Shown piece after piece: positions 33,451-46,849 of a stretch of 64,000 nt of DNA. Both the position numbers and the translations under genes were made by a program. Positions within the stretch are counted from its first letter, which is position 1, and every line of letters begins with the position of its first letter. Below the pieces are notes generated by a model. That model ran no database searches. It saw only the letters and a list, made by a program, of their open reading frames with translations, and was not told the DNA's origin. The stretch covers positions 3,537,378 to 3,601,377 of the forward strand of contig NOKP01000002.1 of NCBI GenBank assembly GCA_002682825.1, given 5' to 3'. Source of the DNA: Neonectria sp. B-13. Its lineage: Eukaryota > Ascomycota > Sordariomycetes > Hypocreales > Nectriaceae.

Positions 33451-36400
33451 TTTGATGGCACATCCATGATCCATCCTTTTGACGTTACAGCACAGGCAGC
33501 CTGCAAGCCCGACAAATCCCCACTGGTGATCGACAGCAGCTGCAGCAAGCGCCAGCGGTGCAAGCGGCGACTAATAGAGCCAGAGCCCGTCTAGACTCTG
33601 GTCCATAATTGCACGATGGAAGAAAGAAAAAGTCCCATGTCTAGGTTAACCAAGCGTTGTAACTTGTCCGTCTCAGTCGCCCCGGCGGTCGTACAGAGGC
33701 TCGTCCGGAACGGCTGCGGCGGCCGATCGGCGATTGGTTTCCAGGCATTCTAGCGAGATCATGTACGTCGGCCAACTCACTTCTGCGCCCAGGTCACCGC
33801 TACGTTGGCTGAGGACTGAAGAGCTGGTTCTTTTTTCTCTCTCTCGCTTCGCTTCCATGCGTCATGGTCGGCAATTAGCATCGATATCGACGAGGCCCGT
33901 ACCTGGCTCCCTTGCCCTCAAACAGGCGAAACATGGTTCCCCGAAGGCTCACGTCTCTAGTTAGGGATGTGGTCCCTGTCTCGCCGCTGCGGATCGCGGC
34001 TTGCAAGCGTTGACAAGCCATCACCTGACTTCCGCATCCACTTGGGGCCCCCGGGGGGCATCGGCCATCGATACGCATGGCATGGCACTGGCAGATCTTT
34101 AGTGAATTGATGAGTTTTCCCCATGGCCGGTCTGCTGCCTGTCTCAACCGGGGTCGGAGTCGAAGGCCGGATATCCAGGGCGCAGTGCCATACCGTAGAG
34201 ATATACGTGCTGCTCTTATGAGCCGTCTTCGGCCTTATTGTTTCACGACTGCGCCGTCCTGACTTGACCCGGTCAATGCAGTTGGCCACCGGATCCATAC
34301 GTCTCGGCTGAGGCCACCAAATTGCCCTCGTTGTCGTCGACGCCCGGCGGTGTACGATGTAACAGACAATTCGACATCTCCGGGCCCGGATATGCACCCC
34401 TAATCTGTCACCCCGCAGACCACACTCCACAGACCAAAGTGTTCGTAGACCCGATGCGAGTTGCTCGTAATCGCCAACAAACTGTTCAAGATGTTCTGTT
34501 GGGCAGGGCCACTGGAATTCGGCGGCAGGCAGAGCTTGAGCTTGGAGCTAGGAGCGGCGTCCCTCTTGTTAATTGTCCATCTACGGGTCGCCCCGTAGCG
34601 GCAGGTGAGTTGACGACGAGTCGACGAAGTACAACCTAGCGCCAACAGTGTTGCTCGATCCGATCCAACCGCAAGCCTACTGACTTAGAGAGAAAAAAGC
34701 CGATGGCGCAACGTCCTGCATTGTCCATCCTTTGTCAAGCTTTACGTGACGCGTCCGGTCATAAAGGTGAAGATCTAAAGATGGCAATTGTCCGAAGCGG
34801 AGCGCGTCTGATGTCTGCGAGGCAGAGTCATCCCGTGCCACCGCAGCAAGGAGCAAGGCATGCTCGGATTTATTCCGCTATGCAATGTTTCGAGACTGTC
34901 CTGAGACCTGCCTTGCAGCACCAACGTCGTTGTTGAAGTACCGCCAGCGCGAGAAAACCTTGACAAGACAGAAATTGCCAACGTGCGGTGGTGAACCAGT
35001 CGTTTGCTACCTCCACATTCCGACTGGACGCCTCCTCCTTGTGCCATCTCCCGCCCGAATCATCCCGCCCGGCCGGTGAGCTGTTGGTAGTTACCCCGTC
35101 GTGTTGGTTGGACACGGCAGCCACGCTCCGGACGGTACGGACGCCGACTTGTAAAGTGGCAGCAGCAACGCCAAGGCAAGGGGGCAGGACGGTCGACTAC
35201 CGAAAGGCAGCATGTCCGGCCGGACATACGTATTCGTACGGGTACAAGTAATCTTCTCTCCCGTACGTTTCCGTGTCATCGACCCTTGTTGCCAACCAAC
35301 AAACAAAGACATGTTCCACATCACGACGTCGTCTCCTGATATTTCCCCCCAGTGTCGGTATCCGTCCTCCGTGCCTGTTGGCCAGTACGCGGAAGCGGGC
35401 GTCTCTCTGTTTGGATCACCGGGGCAGTATTCATACCAATCACCAACAAACGTGCCATCATCACATTCTTGGCCTCGCCAAGACACATACTCTAGCGGGA
35501 AATGGAGGTTGCTGGCTTCCCTTTGCGATGAAGGCTAAATCGGTGGCGGCGCAGCCTTCAGATCGATCACCAACAGATGACAGCTGAACCCACCTCATAG
35601 ATCCGTCATCCACGTCTCCCCCGGTGGAGCTGGCTAGACTCGGGGGCGGACCCCTTCACTCCTCAGGGGCTGGGCAGACTCACGAGGCTCGAGCCTAACC
35701 ATCCAACCCGAGCCTGCACGTATGCAATCATGACGACCACCAGCTGGTGCGCAGGACTAGACCGTGTGCCACATGGCTCCGTGAACGCAGTAGCTTCATT
35801 CGACTAACAGGCTTTAAGTTCCCGACCTGGGAAGGCCAGTTCGGCATCTTGTGCGTTTGAAAATGTGCCGGGATTACCCTGAATCTTTGATATCTCTAGT
35901 CCCCCCCGCAATTCCATGATAGGATGCTGGCCGTTGTAACGGAAAATAGGAGCCACTTGGAATGGGTGGCCTTTGCTGCAATTAACCTGCGTGAATAGCC
36001 CGGCTCGAAAACTTGCGGAAGGTCCATCAGTGTGCAGGGCCGTTGGCCTGAAAGATGAGTTCAATGCTCCCTGAGAGACCATGCGTTGACATGGGCAATG
36101 CTTTCACCGTAGGGCTGAAGAAGCAGAGTCTTTGGTGTTCTAGACCATTCATGGCATTCATGGGAGGGAGGCGCCTGGTTCGCTACCCATGCCATGCGAA
36201 TTAGTAGTGAGCTGTAGCTTCACCAACTTCTTTCGAGTTGGCCTGTTCGGACATGATGTGCCATGGCTCGCTCGTCACGGCACAGGAGATATCTTCTGAA
36301 GGGAGCAAAAGAGTTGAAATCAGGGAAACAAAGCAAAGAGAATGAAACACCTTTTTACCCTCCCTGTCGTCTGTGCTTAGCCTACTACTACTACGTACGA

Positions 36401-39400
36401 CATAGTATGTAGAACAGACTTGCCAGGGAATGCCACGGCGATGGATGGATTTGGCACGGCGCAGCAAAACCTGGCCCACAGGGATATCGTCCGCGGAAGC
36501 GGAATCAGCGCCCATGCCTGTTCCCCATCTCAACGCTCTGTCCCTGGCAAGTTCCTAACGAGGCCGGGCTATCCTGGAGGGCTCAGGACGACGACGACGA
36601 CGAAGAGCGATTACTTTCTTACCATTATGTAACTATCGACAAACATGGCAATTTATCAGTCCGCCACATTGCCTTGCTTAACAGGCAGTTTTCCGTGGAA
36701 ACGGCCATGAAAACCGCACCGTCGACGACGCCCGGTGTGTTCCTCGACGACCCCGGCGATAGATGCCGCGGTCTTCTAGACCGCTCCGGGCAAGGGCTGT
36801 TCCACCCGGATCGAGCATGTCGGTTACCCGCCGATGGACATGGCGTGCTTCCTTCGAACTTGGCCCGCGGGCTGGCAACTTGGCCGTGTCAAGGGGGCTG
36901 AAACCCTCGTCAGTACGAATACTCACGGGTGGCAGGGCACCGGGCTTTGTGGTGAAGCGAGAGAGACAATGGCTTCGGTTCAATGTTAGGTTTGGCAGAT
37001 GCACCGAACCAAATGATGAGATGATTGATCAGTGGGAACCAAGCCGCCTTCTGCATCTTCGCCAAACCGTCCATGATTTGGAGAGTGCGGTTCCGCACCG
37101 TCTCTGTCACATTCTGACGCTTCCACGGGAGCACCCGGAGTTTTCCACCATCATGAACCTAGATTAGCTGACGTTACGCACGTTTTGTCGGCTCGTAGTT
37201 CCCCTATCGATCGGCCGGCGCATCTGCATACGCTACTGCTGTACGTGCAGGGCCTCTGGTCGTTAATAAGCGCCCCGCCATTTCGTCGCAACCTGCCATG
37301 GGCCTCGTTTGAGCAACAGTGCTTATTTTACTATGTACACCCTCCGGTTTGATAACTGAAGCAGCGGGAATATGCACTTGGGGGCTTCTATATTAATCCC
37401 CGGTGGGCTATATCAGAGGCTATATCAGACTCCGGTTTGTCAACAATCAGCCAGAGGCATTCTAAATTTGTTGGGCTCTGGGTTTCATGTACGAATATCT
37501 TTGCCGTGTGTCTACAACGGCGCCGCTGTGGGATCAATCCAATCCGTAAAAGGTCCGACCCCCAGAGGTCCCATGTCCGGTATGACGAACCGCCTCGAAA
37601 GACAAGTCGATGAAGAGGGAAGCTGGAAACACTGGAAGACAGACGGTCGTGGGTACTACTCGCACGCGTCGAATCAACAACACATGGCCCTCGGAGCTCT
37701 AGTTTTCGGACCACACTACGGATCGCAACCGCAAACGTAAACGCACCGCACGGATCTGAGCAACGACCAGGTTCCCAGCCTCTCCCGCTCGTGGTGGAGA
37801 GAGCGGCGAGTGGAGGAGCGGCGGCGCAGGGGTACTGATGGGTGTGTCAGCAGCCCCCATCTGCACGACAACGGAAGCGGAATTGGGATCATAAGGGGAT
37901 ATCCTCACATGGACGGAAGGAAGGGAAGGGAAGGGAAAACAGAACGAGCAGGGTCAGCAAGCAAAGGAGAATCAGACCTGAGACGGCGCTGCAAATGCCC
38001 GTTGTTCCCCTTCGAGGCCATGTCCGCGCCGAGGGGGATGCATCCCGGTGAGTCGATGAGCGAGCAGCGGACGGACGTGAGGCATGACAGCAGAGCCAGA
38101 GGCTGTGCAGTGAGCAGTGAGCAGCGTCGGCGATGGAGGCAGACAAGATCATCTGCGGAACCGTGCCGCCCGGCCCGTCCGTCCGCGAGGAAGATATCCT
38201 AGGTAAGCCATGCGAGAAAAGAGGTCATATTCAGTCCAACCCGAGCATTATGCCTGTGAGCCGTCCATCCCTTGGCCCATCACTGCATATACGTTACATG
38301 CGTACGTCTACATCGAGCATCCGCACGCAGTAACTAATACGTACTTCGTATGTCACCGCCGTCAGTCGAGAAACCGGCGTCATCGAAGCTGCATGTCTCA
38401 CGGTCGCCCGGTGCCGCCGGGGGCTCCGCAAACCCAATCCCAACCCGTGCCCATTGTGCATCATGTTCCCACGCCTCGGCGAACCGCCCGCACAAAAAGA
38501 ACATGCCACGCGAGAAGACAAACGAAGCTGGGCGAGATGTGATTGTTTCTGCATCTGCCCATTATGGGCCTTCTCACAGATCCGTCGTTTCCTTGCCGTA
38601 ATCAATGTCCCTGTGCCCACCACGTGTCCCCCGTGGGGACGCCCTGGGCTGGCTCGATCGGCCACCGCTGGTGACAAACTGCCTTGGCTGCGATCGAGGA
38701 TCAAGGGCTTCCTTGAGGACTCGGCAGTGGGGGTTCCCGTCCTGTGACTTCGCAAGACGCACTGCGCTGTACGTAGGCGCTCGTCTCGGTTACAGGGCAG
38801 CCATCACTGGGCAATGGCTTGCATGACGGCGGCGGTGTCCCGCAGCTTGGCCAATGATTCGAGGGCGCCTGAGCGGGAATTGCGATGTGTCGCAGAGCAT
38901 CATTGTCGTGGGGTCTAGAACTCGCTGCAGGTTAGCATGCCGGCTTGTGTGACCAAGGACGGCTCGGAGAATTGTTGGGAACTGGCAGTCTATTGCCGGC
39001 CAAGTGAATCATTTACGGGAGAGACACTGTTGCATTTGGTCAAGCGCGGGAAGTTTTGTCCCACGGCTCTTGGTCGAGTTGTATGTGTGCCGGAGGAAGA
39101 TATGCTACATCGAGCCAGTACACCTGGTACGCAACTCTCGGATGAAATGGTATTCTTGGTGTGTTGCTGGTCGTGCTCAAGAGTATCGTCCAAGATCAGG
39201 TGAGCAATAGTCATACAACGGGACGTATATCATATCACCGTCAAAGCTCAGTCTGACAAGACAACTGAAACCTCGATACACACGAGAGTGATCAGAGCTC
39301 TATGTTGTTGCTTTCTATGTGAATTTCTGCCACTGAGGCTGATGCCCATCATGTCAAGTTGCCTTGGCTTGACTTATAGATTCGCGATTTACTACAGTCA

Positions 39401-40508
39401 GCAAGGCGTAGCCCTAGTTAAACCCGAAAATCCTCGTTGGGCCGGATAGTATACCGATCGTAAATGTTACTCATAGTTCACTAATAGCAATAAACTTGGT
39501 GGTCTAGGTTAAGCAATGATTCCAGTAACAATGTAACTCAAACAAGACTCCTCACCGGCACTTCGTGACAGGAAAGCGAGGTTCCAGACATAACTCAGGT
39601 CAAGAAACAAATTACCTGCGGATTCATTATTCTTTAACTGCCTCTCAGATCGCAATCGACGTTCGGACCAGTCGGCAACCTGTCGATTCAGTTGAGCAGA
39701 AGGGAGACCAGGCATGGCAAAACTTTGAGGAAAGCCATCGTCTCAACTGATTGGACAAGATAACAGGTCCAACAAATGGCTTTGTACTCCATTACAAGAA
39801 GATGACCTTTCGGATCTTCTGCTCAACTATCGGAAAGGTTTGAGAGAAGCGAGCCGCCCAGAAACATGTCGTTAACAATCCCAATGACGTGGTCGGGTCA
39901 AAATCGTGTGAACGAAGAAACACCGGCATTTGTAGTCGGCTGGTTAACTACTCATGGGAATTTTTCAGTGGCCTGCCTATCATCTTCTAAGCTTTGGGGT
40001 TTCTAGCTGTGAAGCATGAGGTGTAGTTAATTAAAACATTTGCGTCCGGTCGGCAAAAGGCTTCATCACTACATGAACTTCTCGCTGAAGCACTTACCTA
40101 TGAACATGGATGGGCTTTTCTCAATATATTTTATGCATACAGGGCTGCCCCTACTGATAGATAAATCAGTAAGGGCAATAGACGCAGATGAACGGCCGCG
40201 TGCAAGTTGTATCCTCGATGTCAAAACAGAGTATCTAACCTACACCTGAGGATAAGACTGGTCATAATAACGGAATGTATGCAGCATAGCCTTTCACCAA
40301 TCTCACTCCAGTGTATACAATAAAGTATAGCATATGGCTTTCCCACATTATTGACACCTTCCGCCCTCTGAACATTGCGTGGCTGGTTGTGTTAATACAA
40401 TATTCAATCTTCAACGTATAATCGAAGATACGAACCTTCTGGTTACACCGTTTAGTATGGCAGACGTGACAAAGAATAGTCGACACCATAGTGTATCTTT
40501 CACAATTA
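33451..40508. other. long stretch with no supported gene
   Basis: About 7 kb of sequence whose open frames are short, unspliced and lack recognisable domains. Base composition shifts toward AT after about 39.2 kb. I see no transposase, reverse transcriptase, integrase or terminal repeats that I can define, and no tRNA with a complete cloverleaf. Confidence 0.45.
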
Positions 40509-41312
40509 TCAAGGCCAAAGCTCAGTGGTTATCCAGGACTCGTCAACCAACTTATAGTTCCATCTCCGCCCCAAATCCGGATTCGACAAGTCGACCTGAT
40601 CGACCTCCTCTGGCACGATCACCACGACCCGGAAGTTCTCCCTCGCAATCTCATCCTGTAGGTCTTCTACCTTCTGGCCCAGAGCCAGCCCCGGCGCCGG
40701 CTTTTCGCTCAGCGGCGTTCCCGGGGGAGGGTTCCGGAATGATCCTCGCATCCCGGGACTCAGGTTGCCGAAGTGCGCCGTCAACTCACGACTCCAGTCC
40801 CAGTCGGCAGAGTCCTCGCTGCCGTTGGGGCGCATGCATCGCTTGATGGCCGTCTTCACCGGTGCCGCAGACTCGGTGTCAATATCTGGTCCGAGGACGT
40901 AGGCGTGTCCGCGCACGCGCCATTGGGTCCGGGACGGCTCGGCCCAGAACACGGCCTCGACGGGGCCGCCGCCACCGGACTGAGATTTGGATGCCGCTGC
41001 GTCTGTGCCGGAATGAGACAGCTCCGTGGTCTTCTGCATGCGCGCGTCGTTTGTAATGGTCAGGAGATCGCTCTCATACACGGACGGGTTGAGCGGCGCT
41101 GGATTCTTAGGGTTAGGGTCCAGCGAGGCCCACAAGCCCCGGAAGACGACAGTTCGACACCGGGGCGTGACCTGGGTCGGAGCTCCGGCGGAGGACGGAG
41201 CTTCGTAATGCAGCGTGCTGAAAGAGCAGGTGGGAAGGCCCATGTCTTGGATATGCGCGAGGAACGTCTTGCGCCATGGCGCGGGGGATTGCGCGGGGTT
41301 TTCGGCTGCCAT
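40509..41312 (-). CDS. pyridoxamine-phosphate-oxidase-like flavoprotein (Alr4036 type)
   Basis: A single exon. Starting at MAAENPAQSPAPW gives 267 aa; the frame stays open to an ATG at 41468 (319 aa), but the extra residues look like leader translation. The N-terminal half fits the split-barrel FMN-binding domain of the Alr4036 family: PWRKTFLAHIQDMG, CRTVVFRGLWAS, LTITNDARMQKTTEL, and AVFWAEPSRTQWRVRGHAYVL. The C-terminal half, with WDWSRELTAHFGNLSPGMRGSFRNPPPGTPL and FRVVVIVPEEVDQVDL (quoted as separate segments), matches the usual fungal layout, ending in RWNYKLVDESW. Substrate is unknown; FMN-dependent oxidoreductase activity is inferred from the fold. Confidence 0.86.
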   Translation of the reverse strand: MAAENPAQSPAPWRKTFLAHIQDMGLPTCSFSTLHYEAPSSAGAPTQVTPRCRTVVFRGLWASLDPNPKNPAPLNPSVYESDLLTITNDARMQKTTELSHSGTDAAASKSQSGGGGPVEAVFWAEPSRTQWRVRGHAYVLGPDIDTESAAPVKTAIKRCMRPNGSEDSADWDWSRELTAHFGNLSPGMRGSFRNPPPGTPLSEKPAPGLALGQKVEDLQDEIARENFRVVVIVPEEVDQVDLSNPDLGRRWNYKLVDESWITTELWP

Positions 41313-43750
41313 CGTGTGCTGAAGATGACGGAGGATGAGCTGAGTGCGTTTAATGGGGGTTGCGGAAGGCTTCATGGATGGAAAGGTAAGATGTCTAAAT
41401 TCGCACGGTCGAGGGCAATGACTTTGATACTCTAATGGTTGTGTTGGTGAGGTGGACTTGGATGACACGCTGAGTGGTGGTGATGACGTTTAACCCCACT
41501 TGATAGATCCAGAGCTCTGTTGGACAGCCTTAGAACGTGAACATGATCACCACGAGGCCTCTGTGTTTGGATTTTGGATTTCGGTACTCATATTGGTAGA
41601 TGACTGCGAGAGGTCATGGGTATGCTCACAAACAAGCCTGTCAAGACCTGATGCTCACCCAGGCACCTTTGGTTAATGCGGAGTGCTCTCCTACACGGTC
41701 ATGGCAAGGGCTTATCTGGAATGATAACGTAGTCATGAGTCCGTCCTGGCCCAAATTCACATGACTCTTGGTCTACATGCAATGCAGATCAGGTCCAACC
41801 GAACCCAAACTAGCATTTGTGCCCTTTTAGTCACTCAACTCTAAACTCTGGCGCTGGAAGGTAAAAGTAGTCATCCGGTTCGGAATATCTCACTTCATCA
41901 GGAAGTTGCTTGCGCCAAGAAGAGTGAGACAGATGATCGGGCTTGGCTGCGGCAAGGTAAAGGGACCAAAGGGGAATGAATGCATTGCTCAGCTTCTATC
42001 ATTGGTCGCAGTACGGCCTGGGGTCTTGAGGGAAAGCCGATGCCAGGCCCAGACCCGCGGGCTGGGACGGAGGGCTAATCGTTAACCCGGAAGCGGGTAG
42101 CACTGGCTGGCTAAACTGCCGAGTGGGAATCGAAGGCAAGGAAGACGTGAGATTAGATGGCGTCGTCGATGAGATGGAAAATATGATGAAAGCCGCGTCT
42201 ATTGGTTTTCTAGTTTCTGCTGCTACCAGCGCCAACTGCGGATCGGCGTCTACATTTGTGCTTCGTCCCTACCAGGTATCTAGCGTTCGGTATGTCACTC
42301 AGCTCTCTCCCGCCTGAACTGTCACTAGCATCTTCCCGACGAGCCGGCATATGTATATGTCTTGGATTGGAGGACACCACTCGTGATTCGGGATGGAACT
42401 AGCCGGAGATGTCTCGAAGTTGGTGTTGTCGCATGGGTCTGCGTCTGGGTCTAGACTGCGCGGAGTTCGTCCGTCGCGGAGAACGGCAACGGGTTGTTCC
42501 ACGCGGGAAGGATTCCTTTTAAGAGGAACTGCCGAGGCCCGGGTTGTCCCCGATGTCGCTTGCGTACCGAGCCCCGAGATGCGATGCTAGGGCGATTGGG
42601 CTGATGGAGCCCAATGGTGTAGGGCTGCTCGACAGACATATGCAATTCATCGCTTGAGCCAATGACCAGATAAGCATTTGTCCCTTCGTCCCCATCGCTG
42701 ACGAACTGCTGGAGAGGAAGGCTTCATAGGCCATCACCAGCGACAAAGCGCACCCGCTTGTTTCCCCTTCCCTCCACTCTCTCGGCCTCTTTAGCTCTCC
42801 CCCATCTAATGCTGATCGATCTAATGTCTTCGATGGCCTGGTCTGGCCTGGGGCGCCGCCTCGGTGGGGCACGAGACCTGCTTCAGGCCAGCCACGAGAG
42901 TGGTTTTTCCGAGGATGAAAGAATGACGAATTCCATTGGGAGTGGTTCGCCGGGGCCGGAGCCGGCACTTGTGGTTGGTGGGGGCTGGCTGAAGAGAGAA
43001 AAGAGGGAGGCCTCTGGTGCGTTCGTCTCGGCCATCACATCATTCATGCCTATTCCATCTTATCCGCGTTTGAAGAGGGGCCCGATAAGGACTGGATGAC
43101 AACCTGAACTAGAACTGTGACCCAAGAAATGACGATGGATGACCTAACCGGTACTGCATTCGTTGCTCCGCACAACATCCGGAATAAGGTACCGGTAGTG
43201 CGTCGCACAAGAATTACCGTTGGAGTGGTCAGGCTTGGCGATACGCTGCGGCGGTGTATTTTCGGGATGGACGCGCAAAGACCCCCACTGGAAGGTGGCG
43301 GTACAAGGCGCCAATCGCCCGCTGCAAACCACGGCTGTGGTCCAAGCACAGATCCGTCCATGGCCCAAGGCTGCTGCCACGGCTATGCCAGACGCCATGA
43401 CGGCCATGTTCCGTAGCCAAGGCCACAGCTTGGGTGTAGTAGGGATGAGGTGTTTTCCGGCCTTTTAGGAGAAGAAACTCGCATGTCAATCACGGACGCC
43501 GTAATAGCACGAACGGCGTTGCTGTGTGTAGGTAAGTCTAGTCTACTAGTATGTATGTGTATGTGTATGTCCATCTTCCGCTGATTAATTACCTCTAGCC
43601 CGGTGCGCGCTCACTAAATGACAGACAAACCTACTACGTATGCCCTGCACTGAGTTGGATGGACCCGATACCCGCCCGCGCTACGTATCCGCTAAGTACC
43701 TGCTCGCCAGGGCGGACTAGGTACAACTGTGCCACTGGGCTACAGAGCTA
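41313..43750. other. intergenic, no gene seen
   Basis: About 2.4 kb upstream of the flavoprotein gene. ORFs on both strands are short and carry no motif. A TATGTGTATGTGTATGTCC microsatellite lies near 43553-43573. Confidence 0.4.
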
Positions 43751-44379
43751 ATGGGCACCTGGGCCACTGGACTGGGGGGGCAGTCCGCGCTCCGCCCCCG
43801 CCTTTTCGGGGCCCCCCTCTCAGTAAAGTTCCCACCCGACCCCTTCGTCTCCAATTCCCTTTTCTTTTCCGGGTTTCTCACTGTTCCAAGGCTGCCTTAT
43901 TCCCACCTGCGAATGCTCCATGTCCGTTGTTTTCCTGCCGCTGCTGTCATTCCCGTCGCCTGCACAGGTAGGATAATAACTTCGGCATCTGTACCCCCGT
44001 ACGCGCTTCCTTCTCATTTGCCCTTCGGCCGGCCTCTGGTCCGTCTTCGTTGTCAACTGTCCAGCATCCATCCGCCTTGCCCTTCACCATCTCCGACGTT
44101 ATTCCCAGCGCGCAAAGCCGAAACAACCGACACGCCCGCCAGCCCCCCTTGTGTTCCCCCATCTGCGTCCTCTGTGCGCTCTTCTGGGGGCTGTCAAGTT
44201 ATTCCCGGCTGGCGACACCAAGCAAACGGGCAAGCAGCAGCAGCACCTGAATCAGCAGAGCCTCGATTTGCGGTTGGGGCAAGATCGCGGCCCGGGATTA
44301 CGCAGGAACTGCTTGCTGCTCACCATCTCCTCGGGCCTGGAGGCGGCGAGTGACAGCTGCTGCACGGGCAACCAACTCG
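43751..44379 (+). promoter_or_regulatory. probable CT-rich leader of the Zn2Cys6 gene
   Basis: The plus strand is CT-rich, typical of fungal 5' leaders. It contains a 200-codon open frame (43751-44353) ending just before the main start. If transcribed this would be a very long upstream ORF, but it has no protein-like features and may be interrupted by a leader intron (GTAGGA near 43967). Confidence 0.35.
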
Positions 44380-46849
44380 ATGGACCTGTCTCAGCGCTCG
44401 AATCCGCACCACGCGCACCAGCAGCCCCAACACCAACAACACCAAAGCCAGCACCAACTACACCATCAACCACCACTGCTACCGCATCACCATCACCAGT
44501 CGCATCAACTTTCACACCAACCGCACCATCGCTCGCCCTACAGCCCTGCATCGGCACTTCCTCCTTCGCACTCGGCACCCAGCGGCCATGCGCTGACGCC
44601 TGGTTCCGCGTCTTCCACCTCTGCCGTCGCATCCCCCACCTCCGTCTCCCACCGGCTGCCTTCAGCTTCCGGAACTGCCTCAAACTCCAGGCATTACCGA
44701 CCAAGCGATTATCAGGAGGAAACCGACGATCAGGACGACACCACTCCCCTTAATGGAAACGAACCTCCCAGGAAGAAGCAGAAGCGTAACAAGCCCACGT
44801 TGTCGTGCCATGAGTGCGTCGAGCGCAAAACCAAGGTGCGTTGGCCCCCGTCACGGCATCTCTGGTTATCTTGGATGAGATGCGCCCACTTCTGCAGACT
44901 GCCGCCCCAGATCTCGCTCAACATGACCTGTCACAGTACACATTTCTTGTTGGCCGATGCCGGTCCTTGTACATGTCTTTTGTATCATCTTGTCTTGATA
45001 TTATTGTCGCATGCCGGGTGTCTGTATCAATCACTAACAACCTGACCATAGTGCGATCGGGGCCGACCACACTGCCTTGCCTGTAAGCGCAACCCCTTTT
45101 GAATTCGTACTTCAAGATGCTAACTTCCTCAAGGCATAAAGCGTCAGACCGAGTGCAGATATGCGCATGTCGCAAACCTACTCGAGTATGCTTCCTCCCA
45201 ACTGCTGGAAGCCGCTGAATCCTAACCTTGATACAGAGAGACGACTCGGTCAGCGGCCAATGGCCGACGTATGACCAAAGCTCCCAAGAAGAAACCTGGT
45301 TCCAGTGGCAAGTCCCCAATCCCGAACATCGCCGATCGAGGTATCCCGAACGACCCTGGGGCCTCTTCCAGGGGTGCCGTCGCCCTCTCCATCGGCCTCC
45401 TCTCTAACGTCCCGTACTCGTTACCCACCGCCAGCAATGTCTTTGGAATCGGGTCAGAGCACCCGTTTGCCAACTACTGGACCTGTGAGGGAGGCCTACC
45501 CGAGGTCATTTCTGTACTCCCGGAAAAGATACAAGCGGACATCCTGTTGAGCCGCTACTTTGAATGTGTCGATCCCGTGTATCCCATGATTCACCGACAA
45601 ACCTTTTACGCCGACTATGAGCACTTCTGGCAGATGGGAACACAGGAGAAGAATGAAGTGGATGCTTCTTTTGTGGCCTTGATTTTCGTAATGCTGGCCT
45701 TGGGCACCCAATTCGTGACAACGTCGACATCGCCCCGGGAACGAAAGCAGACGGCCGAGTTCTACGCGTCGGCCAGCAACCAAGCTCTTCGGGTGTCGTC
45801 TTATTTGAGCAGTGCCTCGTTGCGATCGATCCAGGCCATGGTTCTCATCACGTATTTTCTCATCAACGACAATCATGCATCGGATGGATGGGCGTTTGCA
45901 GGAATCTTGATCCGGCAGGCCTACGCCATGGGCCTCCATCGCGACCCTAATATTGGTGAGCGTTATTTTTTGCGAGAGACTGACTGCACTAATCTAACTT
46001 TGCATAGTGACGCCCAATGCGAGTCTATTTGAGAAGCAACAGCGGAGAAAGCTCTGGCAGGCTGTATTACTTCAGGACACGTTCCTGACGGTGCTCCTAT
46101 CATTACCGCCGTCAGCAACGCACACTGACGTGTCAGTCGAGGACCTGCTGGATGATGGCTCCTCAATCGCAAATAGCGACCCCACGGACACAGCATATAT
46201 TCGAGGCTCATGGACACTGGCAAACCTTGTTCAAGAGACGATATGCTCGCCCCGGTCATTAGACGTGCCCATCTGTACCACAGCAAGGCACAAGTCAAAG
46301 CTGATCGCCGACTTCCGAGCGGTGTATCGATCATTTCCGGATGTGTTCCGGTCATGGGATCCGGATAGCATCACCGCGCTAGCCAAGACTAACAAGAGGG
46401 TCGTTCGGCAGACATTGTTCCTTACGAGCAACTACTTCCATAATTTGATGCTGGTTCACGCCTCGGAAAGCCCCGATGTCCCAGTCAACATCCGAGGCAC
46501 GCTCGAAGCTGCGCACGACGCCATCAGCGCCTTCTTCCTGTTGTTTGCACTCCTTGAGATTGAAGCACGGGTTTGGTGGGTCTTTAACCATCGGGCATTT
46601 TTGGAGGCACTGTGCATTGGTCATGTTCTCCAGGAGGCGGCACGGGAGCCCGGTGCTGCAGAGGCATTGGCAAGGGATCCTCTGCTTGTGAGGGCGAAAG
46701 CTGATATTAGTGAGTGGACTTGGTAACTACGGCCGCCATGGCCTGCTAACATGTCGACAGCGAGGATGATCCAGATTATGCAAGTCATGGGCGAAGACTC
46801 AGACGTGGCTCGGACTCGAGTGCAGGTGCTGAGCGAGTTTCTGGCTTAA
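44380..46849 (+). CDS. Zn2Cys6 binuclear-cluster transcription factor
   Basis: Fungal-specific transcription factor of 682 aa. Six exons: 44380-44835, 45052-45082, 45134-45185, 45237-45955, 46008-46709 and 46761-46849. The first 120 residues are His/Gln/Pro- and Ser-rich. A basic stretch PPRKKQKRNK precedes the zinc cluster CHECVERKTK/CDRGRPHCLAC/IKRQTEC, with the six cysteines at about 143, 146, 153, 160, 163 and 170; spacing is C-X2-C-X6-C-X6-C-X2-C-X6-C. The cluster is spread over three exons. The segment NLLEETTRSAANGRRMTK follows. The rest matches the middle homology region of fungal factors (YFECVDPVYPMIHRQTFY, FAGILIRQAYAMGLHRDP). The regulated pathway cannot be told. I chose ATG 44380 because the next upstream in-frame codon that could start is not ATG. 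Confidence 0.93.

Noticed and set aside
33451..40508. Transposon or retroelement in the gene-poor tract
   Set aside because: No transposase, reverse transcriptase or integrase motifs and no terminal repeats could be read; decayed copies cannot be excluded by eye.
41313..41468. N-terminal extension of the flavoprotein frame
   Set aside because: The extra 52 residues are not part of the domain and look like leader sequence; the MAAENP start is preferred, though not proven.
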